Source: Solirubrobacteraceae bacterium
Lineage (GTDB): Bacteria; Actinomycetota; Thermoleophilia; Solirubrobacterales; Solirubrobacteraceae
NCBI GenBank assembly: GCA_025935735.1
Contig: JAICUS010000031.1
Location: 1 to 20,531 of the forward strand
DNA length: 20,531 bases
Direction: 5' to 3'
This document shows, piece after piece, positions 1 to 7,487 of the stretch. Numbering within the stretch: the first letter of the stretch is position 1; the number at the start of each line of letters is the position of its first letter. Under the pieces are notes generated by a model. The model was not told the origin of the DNA. It made no database searches and saw only the letters and a program-made list of their open reading frames with translations. The translations under genes were made by a program, and so were the position numbers.

Positions 1-1
1 C

Positions 2-730
2 GGCTCGTGGATCCTGGCGGCGTTCGGCGCGGCCACCGCGCCCGCCGCGGCCCACGCGCTGACCGGCGGCGCGCTCGGCCGCCTCGGCCGCACGTCGCAG
101 GTGGCCTCCGCCGCGCGCGGCCTGCCGCTGAGCTCCTACACCGCGGCGCTGATCGCCAACACGGCCGTGCCGGTGTGGCACGACGCGCGCGTGGAGCTGC
201 CGTTCCTGTTCACCGCCGGGGCGGCGGCGAGCGCCGGCGCGGCCGCGGTGGCGCTCGCGCCGGTCGAGCAGGCGCAAGCCGCGCGCCGGCTGGCCGTCGG
301 CGGCGCCGCGGTGGAGATCGCCACCGCCCAGGTCATGGAGCGCCGGCTGGACCGGCTCGGCGTCGGCGAGCCCTACCACGAGGGCGTCACCAAGCACCTC
401 AACCATGCCGCCAGCCTGCTCACGCTGGCCGGCGCGGGCGTCATCGCCGGCCCGGGCCGCCGCTCGCGGGGGGCGGCGATCGCCGGCGGGCTGCTGGTCA
501 CCGCGGGCGCGATCGCCGAGCGCTTCACCGTCTTCCGCGCCGGCTCGCGCTCGGCCGAGCGCCCGGAGGACACGGTCGGGCCGCAGCGCGCCCGCATCGA
601 GCGCGGCGAGTCCCGCGGCGCCGCCCGCCGCGAGGTGCGCGGGACGGCGTACGCGCCGCTCGGCGAGGACGGCGCCGGGCCGGGTGAGCGGCCGGTGTCG
701 CTCGGCTCCCCCGCCATCCCGCCGCGCTGA
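2..730 (+). CDS. NrfD/PsrC-family membrane subunit (polysulfide-reductase-like), 5'-truncated
   Basis: The reading frame is open from the first full codon of the window, so the N-terminus lies outside; 242 residues remain. About five or six hydrophobic segments are visible, starting with WILAAFGAATAP and including LSSYTAALIANTAVPVW, LPFLFTAGAAASAGAAAVAL and AAIAGGLLVTAGAIAERF. The stretch around SSYTAALIANTAVPVWHDAR followed by ELPFLF is the pattern I associate with the C-terminal half of actinobacterial NrfD-type quinone-interacting subunits. These proteins anchor iron-sulfur/molybdopterin oxidoreductases in the membrane and exchange electrons with the quinone pool. The last roughly 60 residues are hydrophilic, charged and probably cytoplasmic. 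The partner Fe-S and catalytic subunits would be expected just upstream of the window. The family call is fairly secure; the substrate cannot be told. Confidence 0.72.
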   Translation, partial: GSWILAAFGAATAPAAAHALTGGALGRLGRTSQVASAARGLPLSSYTAALIANTAVPVWHDARVELPFLFTAGAAASAGAAAVALAPVEQAQAARRLAVGGAAVEIATAQVMERRLDRLGVGEPYHEGVTKHLNHAASLLTLAGAGVIAGPGRRSRGAAIAGGLLVTAGAIAERFTVFRAGSRSAERPEDTVGPQRARIERGESRGAARREVRGTAYAPLGEDGAGPGERPVSLGSPAIPPR

Positions 731-733
731 GCT

Positions 734-755
734 CATCTTCAGCCCACCTTCGACC
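734..755 (+). promoter_or_regulatory. Tandem 11-bp direct repeat, putative OmpR-type operator
   Basis: CATCTTCAGCC (734-744) is followed directly by CACCTTCGACC (745-755), matching at 8 of 11 positions and ending 16 bp before the response-regulator start codon. OmpR/PhoB-family regulators bind as head-to-tail dimers to direct repeats with 11-bp spacing. The position just before a gene of that family suggests autoregulation. This is inferred from spacing alone. Confidence 0.45.
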
Positions 756-771
756 CATCATCCTGGGCGGC

Positions 772-1443
772 GTGCGCGCCACCCGGATCGGCATCTGCGA
801 GGACGACGCGGGCCTGCGCTCGCTGCTCACCCGGGCGCTCGTCGACGAGGGCTTCGAGGTGCGCGCCGTGCCCGGCGGGCGGCTCGCCGTGCAGGAGTTC
901 TCGGCCGCGCCGCCGGACCTGGTGGTGCTCGACGTCGGCCTGCCCGACGCCGACGGGCGCGACGTGTGCCAGGCGCTGCGGGCGCACGGCGTCGACGCGC
1001 CCGTGATCTTCCTCACCGCCCGCAGCGAGCTGACCGACCGGCTCAGCGGCTTCCACGCGGGCGGCGACGACTACCTGACCAAGCCGTTCGCGCTGGCCGA
1101 GCTGCTCGTGCGCATCCGGGCGCTGCTCAAGCGCGTCGACCTGGCCGAGGAGCCGCCGGTGCGCGGCGAGCTGCGGCTCGATCCCGCCGCCCACGGCGCG
1201 CGGGTGGGCGACCGGGTCGAGGCGCTCACCCCCACCGAGTTCCGCCTGCTGGCCGCGCTGGCCGCCCGGCCCGGCGAGGTGCTGCGCCGGCACGAGCTCG
1301 TCTCCGCCGCCTGGCCGGACGGGGCGATCGTCCACGCCAACACGCTCGACGCCTACATCGGCCGGCTGCGCCGCAAGCTGCGCGCGCTCGGCGCGGCGGC
1401 GGAGATCGCCACCGCCCGCGGCGTCGGGTACCGCCTGCGATGA
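772..1443 (+). CDS. OmpR/PhoB-family two-component response regulator
   Basis: A 223-residue two-domain regulator of the usual length for the family. The N-terminal receiver domain (about 4-118) has the acidic pocket (E10, D11), phospho-acceptor Asp54 in VVLDVGLPD, Thr82 and Lys104 in TKPF. The C-terminal winged-helix DNA-binding domain (about 130-223) shows LTPTEFRLLAALA, the VHANTLDAYIGRLRRKL recognition region and the closing GVGYRLR. The GTG at 772 is the first start giving a complete receiver fold. The stop overlaps the kinase ATG by 4 bp (ATGA), so the two are translationally coupled. It should be phosphorylated by the downstream kinase and bind promoter DNA, possibly its own at the 11-bp repeats just upstream. 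The regulon and signal are unknown. Confidence 0.93.
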   Translation: MRATRIGICEDDAGLRSLLTRALVDEGFEVRAVPGGRLAVQEFSAAPPDLVVLDVGLPDADGRDVCQALRAHGVDAPVIFLTARSELTDRLSGFHAGGDDYLTKPFALAELLVRIRALLKRVDLAEEPPVRGELRLDPAAHGARVGDRVEALTPTEFRLLAALAARPGEVLRRHELVSAAWPDGAIVHANTLDAYIGRLRRKLRALGAAAEIATARGVGYRLR

Positions 1444-2729
1444 GCCTGCGCAACCGCGTCACGCTGAGCACCGTCGGAGTCCTCGCCGCCTCGCTGGCCA
1501 TCATCTCGGTCGGGCTCAACCTGCTGCTGGCCGGCCGGCTGAGCGCGGACGCCTCCTCGGTGCTGGCCAGCCGGGCCGACGCGATGGCCGCCACCGTCGA
1601 CACCGCCCACGGGCGCGTGCGGCTGCGCGAGGCGCCCGACGACGCCGCGCTGGACGCCCACGCCTGGGTGTTCGACGCCGCCGGCCGCACGCTCACGCGC
1701 TCGCCGGCCAGCCCCCGGCTCGCCCGCGCCGTGCAGGCGCTCGCGCACGTCGACCGGCGGACGGAGGCGAACCCGACCGAGCACATCCGGCTGCTGGCCC
1801 GCCCGGTCCGCCGCGCCGCGGTCGTGGTGGTCGGCGTGTCGATGGATCCCTACCGCCACACCGAGCGCCTCGCCGGCGCCGGGACGCTCGTGCTGGACGT
1901 GTTCGTGCTGCTCGCCGGGGCGCTCGTGGCCCGCCGGGCGGTGGGCGCGGCGCTGCGGCCCGTGGCCGACATGACCTCCACCGCCGCCGAGTGGAGCGAG
2001 AACGACCTGCACCGCCGGTTCGGCCTCGGCCCGCCGCGCGACGAGCTGACCGCGCTGGCCGCCACGCTCGACGGCCTGCTCGGGCGCATCGACGCGGCGC
2101 TGCGCCACGAGCAGCGCTTCTCCGCCGAGGTGGCGCACGAGCTGCGCACGCCGTTGAGCGGGGTGCGCGGCGAGGCGGAGCTCGCGCTCCTCTCCGGCCG
2201 CGGCGACGCCGAGCTGCGCGCCGCGCTGGAGGCCGTGCTCGCCGGCACCGACCGGATGGCCACGGTGATCGACACGCTGCTCGCCGCCGCGCGCAGCCGC
2301 CCGACGGGAGGCATCGCCGATCCGGTCGCCGCCGTCCGGGCGGCCGAGCGGACCGTGCGCCCGCTGGCCGAGGCCGGGGGGCGCCAGGTGGTCGTGCGCG
2401 CTCCGGCCGAGCCGCTGTCCGTGGGCGCCGGCGAGGACGTGGTCACGGGCGCGCTGCACCCGCTGCTGGAGAACGCGGTGCGCCACGCCGCCGACCGGGT
2501 GGAGATCAGCGTCGTGCGCGACGACGGGCGCGTGGTGATCGCGGTGGCCGACGACGGCGCCGGGATCGCCGCCGAGGACGCGGAGCGGATCTTCGAGCCC
2601 GGGTTCAGCGCCGCGGGAGGAGCGGGGCTGGGGCTGCCGCTGGCCCGGCGACTCGCGCGCGCGGCCGGCGGCGACGTGGTCGCCATCCCGCAGCGCGGCG
2701 GGCGCGTGGAGCTGCGGCTGCCGGCGTGA
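1440..2729 (+). CDS. Membrane sensor histidine kinase (HAMP-HisKA-HATPase_c)
   Basis: A 429-residue kinase with two transmembrane segments (about 11-32 and 146-165) around a roughly 110-residue extracytoplasmic sensor with no recognised fold. A HAMP-like linker (about 166-220, starting near AALRPVADM) follows. The dimerisation/phospho-acceptor helix has His233 in FSAEVAHELRTPLSGV. The ATP-binding domain has the N-box (LLENAVRHA, Asn345), the G1 box (DDGAGIAAED), the F box (IFEPGF) and the G2 box (GGAGLGLPLA). All catalytic motifs are intact. The ATG at 1440 sits in the ATGA overlap with the regulator stop. The open frame continues upstream of this ATG through the regulator gene, but that part is only a shadow. 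It is the cognate kinase of the preceding regulator; the stimulus cannot be read from sequence. Confidence 0.93.
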   Translation: MSLRNRVTLSTVGVLAASLAIISVGLNLLLAGRLSADASSVLASRADAMAATVDTAHGRVRLREAPDDAALDAHAWVFDAAGRTLTRSPASPRLARAVQALAHVDRRTEANPTEHIRLLARPVRRAAVVVVGVSMDPYRHTERLAGAGTLVLDVFVLLAGALVARRAVGAALRPVADMTSTAAEWSENDLHRRFGLGPPRDELTALAATLDGLLGRIDAALRHEQRFSAEVAHELRTPLSGVRGEAELALLSGRGDAELRAALEAVLAGTDRMATVIDTLLAAARSRPTGGIADPVAAVRAAERTVRPLAEAGGRQVVVRAPAEPLSVGAGEDVVTGALHPLLENAVRHAADRVEISVVRDDGRVVIAVADDGAGIAAEDAERIFEPGFSAAGGAGLGLPLARRLARAAGGDVVAIPQRGGRVELRLPA

Positions 2730-2769
2730 GCGCCGCCGCGGGAGACCCGGGTCGCGCGGCCGGCTCGAA

Positions 2770-2784
2770 TAACGTTCGCGCTCG
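2770..2784 (+). promoter_or_regulatory. Possible -10 element for a leaderless prephenate dehydratase transcript
   Basis: TAACGT (2770-2775) matches the actinobacterial TANNNT -10 pattern and stands out in a very GC-rich 54-bp gap. Transcription would start about 7 bp downstream, at or next to the GTG at 2784. No Shine-Dalgarno sequence is present. No convincing -35 element was found. Confidence 0.35.
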
Positions 2785-3692
2785 TGGCCGGCCGCCCCGT
2801 CACCGCGTTCCTCGGGCCTGAGGGCACGTTCAGCCACCGGGCGGCGCTCGAGCTCGCCCCGCCGGGGCTGGAGCTCGCCGCGATGGAGACCGCCGAGGAG
2901 GTGCTCGAGGCGGTCGAGGCCGGCGCGGTGGCCGCCGGGGTGATCGCGCTGGAGAACAGCCTCGAGGGGCCGGTGACCGCGAACCTCGACGTGCTGCTGC
3001 ACGACACCCGGTCGATCCTCATCGCGGGCGAGCGGATCCTGCCGGTGTCGTTCTCGGCCTACCGCCGGCCGGGCGACGACGCGGCGCCGCGGCTGGTGCG
3101 CAGCCACGTCGTGGGCCTGGCGCAGTGCACGCACTGGATCCGCCGCCGCGGGATCGCCACCGAGGCGTCGGCGAGCACGATGGGCGCGGTGACCGACCTC
3201 GCCGGCGGGTCGTCCGCGGGCGTGATCGCCATCGGGCCGGCGGGCTCGGGCGAGCCGCTGGGGCTCGAGCTCGTCGAGGCGGCGATCGAGAACCACCCCG
3301 CGACCACGCGGTTCATCCTGCTCGGCTCGCGCTGCCCCGGCCCGACGGGCGACGACCGGACGGCGTTCGCGGTCACCCCGGAGCGCGACGAGCCCGGCAG
3401 CCTGCTGCGGATCCTGCAGGAGTTCTCGCTGCGCGGGATCAACCTCGTGGTGATCGTCTCGCGCCCCACCCGCGAGGACCTCGGGCGCTACATCTTCTAC
3501 GTCGAGTGCGAGGGGCACCTGACCGACCCGCTCGTCCGCGAGGCCACGGCGGCGCTGATGCGGGCCGACCGGCGCGTGCGCATCCTCGGCACGTTCCCGG
3601 CCGACCGCGAGCGCCGCGCCGCCGGCCGCGTGCAGCCGCGCGAGCCGGAGCCGCCCGCCCTGGCCGACGTGCTCGCCCGCGTGGACGGCTGA
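2784..3692 (+). CDS. pheA: Prephenate dehydratase (phenylalanine biosynthesis)
   Basis: Converts prephenate to phenylpyruvate with loss of water and CO2, the committed step to phenylalanine. The 302-residue monofunctional form has no chorismate mutase domain. The catalytic domain (about 5-185) opens with FLGPEGTFSH and contains IALENSLEGPV and the catalytic TRF triad (Thr175-Arg176-Phe177) in NHPATTRFILLG. The C-terminal ACT domain (about 195-270) contains DEPGSLLRIL, LRGINLVVI and VSRPTR, which replaces the common ESRP of the phenylalanine-binding site. Feedback inhibition by phenylalanine is expected. About 40 Arg/Pro-rich residues follow as a tail. The start is GTG; an upstream TAACGT suggests a leaderless message. 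It lies 4 bp before the prephenate dehydrogenase gene, so both arms from prephenate are co-expressed. Confidence 0.95.
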   Translation: MAGRPVTAFLGPEGTFSHRAALELAPPGLELAAMETAEEVLEAVEAGAVAAGVIALENSLEGPVTANLDVLLHDTRSILIAGERILPVSFSAYRRPGDDAAPRLVRSHVVGLAQCTHWIRRRGIATEASASTMGAVTDLAGGSSAGVIAIGPAGSGEPLGLELVEAAIENHPATTRFILLGSRCPGPTGDDRTAFAVTPERDEPGSLLRILQEFSLRGINLVVIVSRPTREDLGRYIFYVECEGHLTDPLVREATAALMRADRRVRILGTFPADRERRAAGRVQPREPEPPALADVLARVDG

Positions 3693-3696
3693 CCGC

Positions 3697-4620
3697 GTGA
3701 TCGCCGTCCTCGGCCTCGGGCTGATCGGCGGGTCCGTGCTGCGCGGGCTGGAAACGGCGGGCATCGAGGGGGGAGCGCCGGCCGTGGGCTGGGATCCCGA
3801 TCCCGCGGTGCGGGCGGCGGCGCGCGCGGCGGGGCTCGCTGTCGCCGACGATCTCGACTCGCTCGGCGCTCCCCGGTGCGTCGTCGTCTGCGCGCCGCCC
3901 GGCGCGACGGCCTGCGCGGTGCGCGATGCGCTTGCGCGGTGGCCGGACGCGGTCGTGTTCGACACGGCCTCGGTCAAGCGGCCGGTCGCGGAGGCGCTGC
4001 GGGGCGCGGATCCCGGACGGGTGCTGCTCTCGCACCCGCTGGCCGGCAGCGAGGCGGGCGGCTTCGGGGGCAGCCAGGCGAGCCTGTTCGCCGGGGCCGT
4101 GTGGGCCGCGTGTCCGGTGGAGGCCACCCCGGTGGCGCTGCTGGCCGAGCTGAGCGCGCTGACCGACCGGCTGGGCGCGGCGCTGACCGTCCTCTCCCCC
4201 GCCGACCACGACCGGCTGCTGGCGCGCACCTCGCACGCGCCGCACCTGATCGCCTCGGCGCTCGCGGCCGGCGCGCTGCGCGACGAGCCGCTGGCCGCCG
4301 TGGCCTCCGGCGGCGCGCTGCGGGACATGACCCGGGTCGCCGCCGCGGACCCCGCGCTGTGGCGCGAGATCCTGGAGCTCAACGGCGACGAGGTGCGGGC
4401 CGCGCTGGAGGACTTCCGCGCGCGGCTCGACGCGCCCGACTGGGCGGCCGGCCGAGCCGCGGTGGCCGCGCTCCACCGGCGTCGCTGGACCGCGACGGAG
4501 CGGCGGCCGGTCCGCCATCCGCTGGCGGCCGGGTGGGCGCCCTGGCTGGAGGGCGCCGCGGCCGGCCTGACCTACACGGGCGTCCGCGGCGACGGCGACG
4601 CGCTCACGGCTTCAGCGTGA
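3697..4620 (+). CDS. tyrA: Prephenate dehydrogenase (tyrosine biosynthesis)
   Basis: NAD(P)-dependent oxidative decarboxylation of prephenate to 4-hydroxyphenylpyruvate. The 307-residue protein begins directly with the dinucleotide-binding loop GLGLIGGS (residues 6-13), and GWDPDP follows the second beta strand. The active-site region shows FDTASVK, the conserved HPLAGSE (His113) and SPADHDRLLARTSHAPHL. The helical C-terminal dimerisation domain follows. No ACT domain is evident. The GTG start lies 4 bp after the dehydratase stop, and the protein has no room for a longer N-terminus without entering that gene. Its last 17 bp overlap the 3' end of the encapsulin gene on the other strand. An arogenate-using variant cannot be excluded from sequence. 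Confidence 0.94.
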   Translation: MIAVLGLGLIGGSVLRGLETAGIEGGAPAVGWDPDPAVRAAARAAGLAVADDLDSLGAPRCVVVCAPPGATACAVRDALARWPDAVVFDTASVKRPVAEALRGADPGRVLLSHPLAGSEAGGFGGSQASLFAGAVWAACPVEATPVALLAELSALTDRLGAALTVLSPADHDRLLARTSHAPHLIASALAAGALRDEPLAAVASGGALRDMTRVAAADPALWREILELNGDEVRAALEDFRARLDAPDWAAGRAAVAALHRRRWTATERRPVRHPLAAGWAPWLEGAAAGLTYTGVRGDGDALTASA

Positions 4621-5410
4621 CCGCGGCGTCCTCCTCGGCCACCCGGAAGGTGAAGCTCTCCATCAGGTAGAGGTTGACCCTCTCGGCGTCGTGGCTGTCG
4701 TAGCCGATCGACAGGTCCTCGCCGCAGTCGAACAGGAAGTCGCCGCCGCGCAGGCTGACCACCACCGCGCCCTCGACGCCCGGCGACCACACGAGCGGGC
4801 CGCCGATGATCTTGCGCAGGTGCTCGAGCAGCGGATAGCCGCCGTTCTCGGCCGTCTGCATCACGCGCCGGTAGGCGGTCGGCCCCAGCGCCAGCCCGTA
4901 CGGGCCCTCGACGCCCGCGCTGAGCAGCGCCTCGACCGCCGTGGCGACGTGGCGCGGGTAGAGCTCGCAGTTGTCGCCCAGCGTGAGCGCGTCGAGCGCC
5001 GACGCCTCGGTGATGCCGGTGATCCCGGCCGCCTCCCAGCCGTGGAACACCGCGCGGTTCTCGGCGATGGCGATCCGGCGGGCGGCGGTGGCGAGCGGGC
5101 CGAGGTCGACGTCCGCGGCGCCGCGGTCGCCGGCGCGCAGCTCGGCCCGGCTCAGCGAGAAGTCGGCCCGCAGCTCGGCCACGGGGAGCACGCGGCGCTG
5201 CACCGCGCTCACGCCGTCGACCCCCGGGGCCGTCTCGATCGACTGCACGCGGCCGAGGTTGGTGGCCGAGTGCTCCCAGCCGTGCGGGCCGGAGAAGTCG
5301 ACCAGCTTGCGGGCGGCCAGCGCGGGCGCCAGCCGCTCGCGGGCCTCGTCGTCGATGGCCTCCCACGCGGCCTCGGTGAGCGGCGCGTGCTCGCGCAGCA
5401 GGTGGCTCAT
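4604..5410 (-). CDS. enc: Family 1 encapsulin shell protein (HK97-fold nanocompartment)
   Basis: A 268-residue protein, the usual size for a T=1 encapsulin of the linocin M18 / TM0785 type. Recognisable elements are the N-terminal HAPLTEAAWEAIDDEA helix, KLVDFSGPHGWEHSATNLGR, the E-loop region, IAIAENRAVFHGWEAAGI, LLSAGVEGPYGLALGP and the C-terminal FDCGEDLSIGYDSHD followed by LYLMESFTFRV. Shell subunits self-assemble into an icosahedral cage whose inner face binds a C-terminal cargo peptide. The ATG overlaps the stop of the ferritin cargo gene by 4 bp (ATGA), so shell and cargo are translationally coupled. The 3' end runs 17 bp into the convergent tyrA gene. Recognition rests on the ordered family motifs and on the cargo next to it. 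Confidence 0.95.
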   Translation of the reverse strand: MSHLLREHAPLTEAAWEAIDDEARERLAPALAARKLVDFSGPHGWEHSATNLGRVQSIETAPGVDGVSAVQRRVLPVAELRADFSLSRAELRAGDRGAADVDLGPLATAARRIAIAENRAVFHGWEAAGITGITEASALDALTLGDNCELYPRHVATAVEALLSAGVEGPYGLALGPTAYRRVMQTAENGGYPLLEHLRKIIGGPLVWSPGVEGAVVVSLRGGDFLFDCGEDLSIGYDSHDAERVNLYLMESFTFRVAEEDAAVTLKP

Positions 5411-5787
5411 CGCAGGCTCCCGATCCCCAGCGACGTGCTGCCGACCAGCGGCGCGCCCTTCTCGGCCGCGCCCTCGACGGCGCCCTCCTCGGCCTCCTCG
5501 CCGCGCTCGACGATGTCGCCGTCCTGGAAGAGGATGCCCTCGGCGATCTCGCGCCACAGCGGCACCTTGCGCAGCAGGTACTCGAGGTCCATGCAGAAGT
5601 GCTTGAACTCCTCGCCCTGCGCGTCGCGCATCACCGCGAGCGCCTCGCGGTCGGTCTCCAGCGCGATCCGCTGCTCGTACCAGCCGATCGCCTCGGCCTC
5701 CTCGGTCAGCGATGCGCACATGCGCGCGAACGTGCGGGCCGCGTGCGGCAGCTCCTCCGGCGGCTCGTGATACTGGTCGAAGCCCAT
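5407..5787 (-). CDS. Encapsulated ferritin-like protein (EncFtn) with encapsulin targeting tail
   Basis: A 126-residue cargo protein that oxidises Fe(II) and feeds mineral into the encapsulin shell. The two-helix ferritin half resembles Rhodospirillum rubrum EncFtn: EEAEAIGWYEQRIALETD supplies Glu32, and AQGEEFKHFCMDLEYLLRK supplies Glu60 and His63, matching the E32/E62/H65 ferroxidase set formed across a subunit interface. After LWREIAEGILF comes an acidic linker (about 90-110) and the tail VGSTSLGIGSLR, which fits the encapsulin-targeting peptide consensus. The ATG at 5787 gives the standard N-terminus. The gene starts 26 bp after the thioesterase-like gene, and that gap contains a small GGCGC-TGT-GCGCC hairpin. 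Its stop overlaps the shell start. No separate promoter is evident, so it probably shares the upstream transcript. Confidence 0.95.
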   Translation of the reverse strand: MGFDQYHEPPEELPHAARTFARMCASLTEEAEAIGWYEQRIALETDREALAVMRDAQGEEFKHFCMDLEYLLRKVPLWREIAEGILFQDGDIVERGEEAEEGAVEGAAEKGAPLVGSTSLGIGSLR

Positions 5788-5813
5788 CCGGGCATCTTGG
5801 CGCACAGCGCCGG

Positions 5814-6512
5814 CTAGCGCGGCGTGATCCAGAGCGACTCGGCGAGCGCCACCCGCCGCCCGCCGCGCTCGTACAGCGCGGCGCCGGCGCGGTGCATCCG
5901 CCCGGCGCTGCCCAGCGGCCAGCCGGCGACGATGTAGTCGCGGCCGGGCAGGACGGGCGCCTGGACCCGCGCGGTCATCGTGCCGAGCACGCTCAGCGTG
6001 CCCGCCGGGATGCAGGCGAAGCCCGCCGGGCAGTCGAGCGCCGCCCACACGAACACGGCGTCGACGGCGCGGCCGCTCGCCAGCTCGGGGTCCGGCCGCC
6101 AGGTGCAGGCGACCAGCCCGTCCGGCCCGGCGGGGCCCGGCCAGATGCGCAGGCCGTCGGCGTCGCGGTCCGGGCCGCAGGCGAAGCAGCCGGGGAACGG
6201 GTGGCGCTCGCGCACCCGGCCGGCGAACTCGCGCGCCGCCAGGCTCGCCACCGCCCAGGGCGGGGCCTTGGGCGCGGCGATGGCCGGCGTGGCCGGCTTG
6301 CCGACCGCCACCAGGACGTCGCCGTGGAGCAGCCGCACGGTGCCGTCCGGCTCGCGCGTGCGGGCCAGCGGGACGCCGAGCGGCGGCGGCGCCGACAGCC
6401 GCACGGTCGCGCCGAGCCCGATCGCGTCGGCCACCACGCCGCAGGCGTAGCCGCCGTGGGCGCTGCCGGGCGGGCCGTTGAACCGCTTGGGGATCGTGAC
6501 CGCGGACGTCAT
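5814..6512 (-). CDS. Hotdog-fold thioesterase-like protein
   Basis: A 232-residue protein with two hotdog-like halves. The first has FNGPPGSAHGGYACGVVADA, containing an HGG motif on the expected central helix. The second begins FPGCFACGPDRDADGL and continues DAVFVWAALDCPAGFA, which resembles PaaI-type acyl-CoA thioesterases that carry a CxxCG element. A plausible role is hydrolysis or binding of an acyl-CoA, but the substrate is unknown and the catalytic residues are not certain. The ATG at 6512 overlaps the LLM-oxidoreductase stop by 4 bp. The stop is 26 bp before the EncFtn start. It therefore belongs to one transcription unit with the nanocompartment genes, though a functional link to iron storage is only suggested by position. 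Confidence 0.7.
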   Translation of the reverse strand: MTSAVTIPKRFNGPPGSAHGGYACGVVADAIGLGATVRLSAPPPLGVPLARTREPDGTVRLLHGDVLVAVGKPATPAIAAPKAPPWAVASLAAREFAGRVRERHPFPGCFACGPDRDADGLRIWPGPAGPDGLVACTWRPDPELASGRAVDAVFVWAALDCPAGFACIPAGTLSVLGTMTARVQAPVLPGRDYIVAGWPLGSAGRMHRAGAALYERGGRRVALAESLWITPR

Positions 6513-7477
6513 GCCGGCGACGGCACGGCCGCGGCGAGCTCGATGATCTCCTCCAGCTGCTCCTCGGGATGGCCCGGCGGCAGCACGAGCTGCAGCTCGT
6601 CCGCGCCGGCGGCGAACCAGGCGTCGATCGCCGCCGCGGCGTCGTCGTAGGTCCCCAGCAGCGTGACGTCGCGGGCCAGCGCCTCGGCGGCCGCGGGCAG
6701 GTCCGCGCGCTTGGCGAGCGCTCCCTCGAGCAGCGCCTCGACCGCGTCGGCCATGCCGAAGCGGTGGCCGAGCAGGCGCGGGTACAGCGGTCCCATGCGG
6801 GTGAGATAGGTGGTGAGCCACCAGGCGGAGAGGCGCCGCGCCTCGGCCTCGCTGTGCGCGAGCGCGACGGGCACGCCGACGGCCACGCGCGCGGCGCCGC
6901 CCTCGCACAGCAGCTCGCGCCCGTCGGCCAGCCGCGAGCGCGCCCACAGGAACGGCGCCCAGGCGTCGGCCAGCTCGCCCGCCAGCCGGATCGAGGCGGG
7001 CGAGAGCGCGGCCAGCGCGAGCGGAACCGGCGTCTCCGGCAGCGCGCCGAGACGCAGCGCCCGCGCGCCGGGCACGGGTTCGGGGAGCCGCTCGCCGGCC
7101 AGCAGCGCGCGCACGGCGGTGAGCGTCCGGCGCAGCTGCCCGACCGGCCGGTCCCAGGGCAGGCCGTGGAAGCCCTCGGTCAGCGGCGGGCTGCCGGCGC
7201 CGAGGCCCAGCCGGAAGCGCCCGTTCGAGGCGCGCTGCAGCCCGGCGGCGGTGAGCGCCATGGTGGCCGGCGTGCGCCCCCAGACGGAGAGGATCGAGGC
7301 GCCGAGGCCGATCCGCTCGGTTCGCTGGGCGATCTCGGCCAGCAGGATCGTGGCGTCGTGCGTCCAGCCCTCGGCGACGTCCACCCGGGCGAGCCCGAGC
7401 TCGTCGGCCCGGGTCGCCAGGCGGACGATCGTGTCCGCGCGGGTCTCGAAGGGAGTGAAAGCCACGCCGACGCGCAT
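6509..7477 (-). CDS. LLM-class (luciferase-like) flavin/F420-dependent oxidoreductase
   Basis: A 322-residue TIM-barrel oxidoreductase. Features typical of the family are the first strand MRVGVAFTPFETRAD, LATRADELGLARVDVAEG, the region around ERIGLGASI, the FRLGLGAGSPPLTEGFHGLPW loop and the closing ADELQLVLPPG cofactor-pocket strand. Members reduce or mono-oxygenate diverse substrates using F420H2 or FMNH2; the cofactor here is not provable from sequence. The ATG at 7477 starts exactly at the first beta strand, and the 21 in-frame residues upstream lack family character. It heads a four-gene unit (LLM, thioesterase-like, EncFtn, encapsulin) through an ATGA overlap with the next gene, and is divergent from a Ddn-like F420 enzyme 61 bp away. 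Confidence 0.85.
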   Translation of the reverse strand: MRVGVAFTPFETRADTIVRLATRADELGLARVDVAEGWTHDATILLAEIAQRTERIGLGASILSVWGRTPATMALTAAGLQRASNGRFRLGLGAGSPPLTEGFHGLPWDRPVGQLRRTLTAVRALLAGERLPEPVPGARALRLGALPETPVPLALAALSPASIRLAGELADAWAPFLWARSRLADGRELLCEGGAARVAVGVPVALAHSEAEARRLSAWWLTTYLTRMGPLYPRLLGHRFGMADAVEALLEGALAKRADLPAAAEALARDVTLLGTYDDAAAAIDAWFAAGADELQLVLPPGHPEEQLEEIIELAAAVPSPA

Positions 7478-7487
7478 CGCCGGCTGG

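Noticed and set aside
405..1439. In-frame N-terminal extension of the sensor kinase reaching back through the response regulator
   Set aside because: The extension is an out-of-frame reading of the NrfD and regulator genes. The ATG at 1440 in an ATGA overlap gives the standard kinase N-terminus.
1353..4382. A 1009-codon open frame on the minus strand across the kinase, prephenate dehydratase and prephenate dehydrogenase genes
   Set aside because: It is antisense to three well-supported genes, and its translation is Arg/Ala/Gly/His-rich without domain motifs. Long empty frames are expected at this GC content.
5790..5812. Small GGCGC-TGT-GCGCC hairpin between the thioesterase-like and EncFtn genes as an intrinsic terminator
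   Set aside because: The stem is only 5 bp and no T-run follows. Such hairpins are common by chance in DNA this rich in G and C.
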